This document shows, piece by piece, positions 5,704-7,425 of a stretch of 7,425 nucleotides of DNA. Source of the DNA: Rudanella sp. (lineage in GTDB: Bacteria > Bacteroidota > Bacteroidia > Cytophagales > Spirosomataceae); the NCBI GenBank assembly GCA_026785985.1, contig JAJAYX010000511.1, positions 1-7,425 on the forward strand, given 5' to 3'. The translations under genes and the position numbers were made by a program. The first letter of the stretch is position 1. Every line of letters begins with the position of its first letter. Under the pieces are notes generated by a model. It made no database searches and had not been told where the DNA came from. It saw only the letters and a list, made by a program, of their open reading frames with translations.

Positions 5704-6583
5704 CGCATTGGAAGAGGCTGAATATCCCTATGTGTTTGTGAATCAGCGGCAATTCGACCAGATGGCTATCCGCTACGAGTGGGTCGGGGGCGAATTGCTT
5801 GGCGAACTGACCATTGCTCGGACGATTTACGAATTACAGCACATAACGGGTATTTATAACCGGGGCATGAACTACCAGGCTCTGCCCGAATATGGGCTGT
5901 TAACCCCCAACGACCCACTCCGTGCCCATGCGGCCCGCTTTCACGACGGCTTGTTTGGCTGGATCGAAATGGCCAACTGCCGGGTGTTGAATCAGGGGTA
6001 CGCCATGACTTCCAACAGCTCGAAACCTTACCAGATGTTGCAGATTGTGAAGGCTGGGTTTGGTATTCCGCCTTCGCTGATAACCAACCAAGCCGATCAA
6101 GTGCCGCACTTTCAGGAAAGTCGGGGAACCCTGATTTTTAAGTCGGCCAGTGGGGTGCGTTCCATCGTGCGCGAATTTGCCGACGAGCATTCGGCCCGGT
6201 TGGGCCAGATAAAATCGTGTCCGGCTTTGTTCCAACAGAAACTGATCGGCACCAATATCCGGGTTCACGTGGTGGGCGAGCGAGTTTTTGCCCACCGAAT
6301 CGAGTCGGGGTATGTGGATTATCGGTATGCGGGACGCAACGGCTCCTCCACCGAAATGACGGCCTACGAACTGCCAGCGTCCATTGCCGACCGATGCATC
6401 CGCTTGTCCGAAAGCCTGAATTTGCCTTTAGCGGGCATCGACCTGTTTGAAACCGAGACGGGTGAGTACTACTGTTTTGAAGTGAACCCAAGCCCCGGTT
6501 TCAGCTATTTCGAGGAACACACCGGCCAGCGCATTTCATTGGCTATTGCAGACTATTTGGCGGGTAGCAGGGTAGATTTGTAA
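5651..6583 (+). CDS. ATP-grasp ligase (RimK/graspetide-ligase-like)
   Basis: This is a 310-residue ATP-grasp enzyme. Such enzymes activate a carboxylate as an acyl phosphate and couple it to an amine or hydroxyl nucleophile. The N-terminal domain (MVLLCGVPNDSPLQLLIDAL onward) is Rossmann-like. The NQ...SSKPYQ segment (114-128) precedes Lys164 in LIFKSASG, the likely ATP-contacting lysine. Next comes the FQQKLIGTNIRVHVVGERV core (194-212). The C-terminal metal site is Asp264 in AGIDLF and Glu277/Asn279 in CFEVNPSPG. The DYRYAG (223-228), ELP and EVNPSPGFSYFE features recall ligases that cross-link ribosomal peptides (microviridin/graspetide type) and RimK-like glutamate ligases. Which of these applies is not settled. 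The ATG at 5651 lies inside the preceding gene (53-nt overlap). It is preferred because the first beta strand starts there and the next Met (residue 38) would delete the first strand and helix. Translational coupling to its degenerate paralogue suggests a heteromer. No convincing separate precursor peptide is encoded nearby. Confidence 0.9.
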   Translation: MVLLCGVPNDSPLQLLIDALEEAEYPYVFVNQRQFDQMAIRYEWVGGELLGELTIARTIYELQHITGIYNRGMNYQALPEYGLLTPNDPLRAHAARFHDGLFGWIEMANCRVLNQGYAMTSNSSKPYQMLQIVKAGFGIPPSLITNQADQVPHFQESRGTLIFKSASGVRSIVREFADEHSARLGQIKSCPALFQQKLIGTNIRVHVVGERVFAHRIESGYVDYRYAGRNGSSTEMTAYELPASIADRCIRLSESLNLPLAGIDLFETETGEYYCFEVNPSPGFSYFEEHTGQRISLAIADYLAGSRVDL

Positions 6584-6597
6584 ATTCACCGAATGCC

Positions 6598-6664
6598 GTA
6601 TGGTGGATTTGCAATCCGCCGAGAATAATTGTTTTTCTTATTGCGGATTACAAATCCACCATAC
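6598..6664. repeat. Inverted REP doublet (REPIN-like) between the convergent ATP-grasp and RAYT genes
   Basis: Two REP-type units face each other. On the plus strand, GTAT followed by GGTGGATTTGCAATCCGCC spans 6598-6620; the reverse unit spans 6643-6664 and ends ...CCACCATAC. The outer arms (6598-6619 and 6643-6664) pair over 22 bases with a single C-A mismatch (6612/6650), which is a G-U pair in the minus-strand transcript. The loop is 23 bases. Each unit also folds alone into a small hairpin: GGTGGATT, loop TGC (TGT in the second), AATCCGCC. The second unit abuts the RAYT stop codon with no gap. Besides being a mobile repeat, the long stem could act as a bidirectional transcript end between the two convergent genes. 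Confidence 0.85.
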
Positions 6665-7261
6665 TTACAGAAAATCCTCATTTACAAACGAGTACGGCCA
6701 TTCTTCCCACGTTTCTACCAAACCAGCTTTGACGGGATTGTTGAGCGTGTAATGAATGATACGTTTTAACTCAGTATTGTTTCGAACGACATGATCGTAG
6801 CTTTCCGCTTGCCAGAAAGAGCCTTCTCGGTTCAGCAGTATATTCGCGTTCCGGGCTGTAAATCGTTTGAAACGTTGCAGCAGAGTCTGCAAAGGGATTG
6901 ATAATTCGTTTTTGTCGAGAACGATGTGTACATGATTGCTCATCACGCAAAAGGCAATGAGCGTAACAGCATCGCTGGCCAAAAAATGAAGAGAATCAAT
7001 CATAATTTTGGCAATGTCAGGCTTGTTTAACCAATATGGGCCATTATGGGGGGTGTCTAATGCATTATCGAAGGCCGCGAAATGGCGTTTCCGCTGAGTA
7101 TAGATAGCCGCTTGGTTGCCCTCGTACTCTCTAATTCGCTCATGATGTTCGGCCTGTATAGAAGCAATTACATGATTTGGAATACTGCCATGTAATCGTA
7201 TTGTTACAAAAAATGTAGCTTCTGGTGGCTGAATGTGGGGCAAGCGACGAGCGTATTCCAT
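6665..7261 (-). CDS. REP-associated tyrosine transposase (RAYT; Y1/HUH, IS200-like)
   Basis: With the start at 7261 the protein has 198 residues, which fits the family. It is a single-stranded-DNA HUH nuclease of the Y1 (PF01797) superfamily, REP-associated branch. The metal-binding HUH motif is HVH (residues 110-112, in MSNHVHIVL). The catalytic tyrosine is probably Tyr155 in ESYDHVVRN. The signature FWQ...YDH...IIHYTLNNPVKAGLV is typical of RAYTs. Such enzymes nick and join REP hairpins and are thought to disperse REPs without forming a classical insertion sequence. REP units flank this gene on both sides, which fits. The frame stays open upstream through a tandem REP array to the window end, giving repeats of MVDLQSAPNG. 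I prefer Met at 7261 because MEYARRLPHIQPP begins the recognisable domain and a promoter candidate lies between it and the array. No internal stop or frameshift is seen, so the gene appears intact. Confidence 0.9.
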   Translation of the reverse strand: MEYARRLPHIQPPEATFFVTIRLHGSIPNHVIASIQAEHHERIREYEGNQAAIYTQRKRHFAAFDNALDTPHNGPYWLNKPDIAKIMIDSLHFLASDAVTLIAFCVMSNHVHIVLDKNELSIPLQTLLQRFKRFTARNANILLNREGSFWQAESYDHVVRNNTELKRIIHYTLNNPVKAGLVETWEEWPYSFVNEDFL

Positions 7262-7267
7262 TGGAAT

Positions 7268-7290
7268 GTAGGGTAGGTTTGTAATGCGCC
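7268..7290 (+). repeat. Degenerate REP unit in the RAYT leader
   Basis: GTAG at 7268-7271 is followed by GGTAGGTTTGTAATGCGCC (7272-7290). This differs at three of 19 positions from the REP hairpin GGTGGATTTGTAATCCGCC. It is oriented opposite to the tandem array and, with the array copy at 7313-7335, makes a second inverted doublet with a 22-base loop, close to the 23-base loop of the doublet at 6598-6664. It lies just before the RAYT start codon, in the likely 5' leader. Confidence 0.6.
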
Positions 7291-7292
7291 GT

Positions 7293-7325
7293 GAAATATA
7301 TAAATTTTTCAGGGCGGATTGCAAA
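7293..7325 (-). promoter_or_regulatory. Candidate RAYT promoter overlapping a REP unit
   Basis: On the minus strand TTTG (7325-7322) is followed after 21 bases by TATATTTC (7300-7293). The latter matches seven of eight positions of TAnnTTTG, and the spacing fits the Bacteroidota -33/-7 arrangement. The -33 element lies inside the first tandem REP unit, so the repeat may supply part of the promoter. Transcription would begin near 7287, about 25 bases before the ATG. Confidence 0.35.
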
Positions 7326-7425
7326 TCCACCATACCGTTCAGGGCGGATTGCAAATCCACCATACCGTTCGGGGCGGATTGCAAATCCACCATACCGTTC
7401 GGGGCGGATTGCAAATCCACCATAC
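7313..7425 (-). repeat. Tandem REP array, four copies at 30-bp period, running off the window
   Basis: Four copies of a 23-bp unit lie at 7313-7335, 7343-7365, 7373-7395 and 7403-7425. On the minus strand each is GTAT plus GGTGGATTTGCAATCCGCC. They are separated by nearly identical 7-bp spacers (CGTTCAG once, CGTTCGG twice). Each unit can fold into an 8-pair stem with a TGC loop and one G-T pair, preceded by a GTAT tetranucleotide comparable to the GTAG that precedes proteobacterial REPs. The units point in the same direction as the RAYT gene. Because 30 is a multiple of three, the RAYT frame reads through as MVDLQSAPNG repeats. More copies probably follow beyond the edge. Confidence 0.9.

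Noticed and set aside
6598..6664. Insertion-sequence terminal repeats of a classical transposon enclosing the RAYT
   Set aside because: The inverted pair lies on one side only and both arms are REP units; no matching end or target duplication encloses the gene within the window.
7313..7425. CRISPR array
   Set aside because: The period is regular, but the 7-bp spacers are nearly identical and far too short, and the unit is a REP hairpin next to a RAYT gene.

Overview
The window looks like Bacteroidota chromosome, most likely a Spirosoma-like member of the Cytophagales. This is an inference from moderate-to-high GC, starts without Shine-Dalgarno sequences, several matches to the Bacteroidota -7 promoter consensus TAnnTTTG, and the protein families present. 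I could not run a database search.

Layout. (1) Positions 1-1678, minus strand: a Sec-exported subtilisin-family (S8) serine peptidase. Its 3' end runs into a short heptamer repeat array at the left edge. (2) Positions 1754-2482, plus strand: a TSUP (TauE/SafE-type) membrane transporter, divergent from the peptidase. (3) Positions 2500-6583, plus strand: a compact four-gene unit. It holds a 98-residue protein resembling a free-standing subtilase prodomain, a cytoplasmic-looking S8 peptidase with a related prodomain and a long Lys/Glu-repeat tail, a shortened ATP-grasp relative lacking the catalytic residues, and a complete ATP-grasp ligase. The genes are separated by 32 nt, by 5 nt, and by a 53-nt overlap. 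(4) Positions 6598-7425: a REP-associated tyrosine transposase (RAYT) on the minus strand. An inverted REP doublet (REPIN-like) abuts its stop codon. A degenerate REP and at least four tandem REPs at 30-bp period lie upstream and run off the right edge.

How the genes may work together. The four-gene unit is the most unusual part. All four products lack an evident signal peptide, so the system is probably cytoplasmic. The small protein matches the prodomain of the adjacent peptidase over its C-terminal half, so it may be a trans-acting inhibitor or folding helper. The active ATP-grasp enzyme and its degenerate partner suggest a heteromeric ATP-dependent carboxylate-amine or carboxylate-hydroxyl ligase. 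Its substrate is unknown; the peptidase's Lys/Glu tail and the small protein are the only candidates encoded in the unit. The right-hand region is a self-contained RAYT/REP locus unrelated in function to the cassette.
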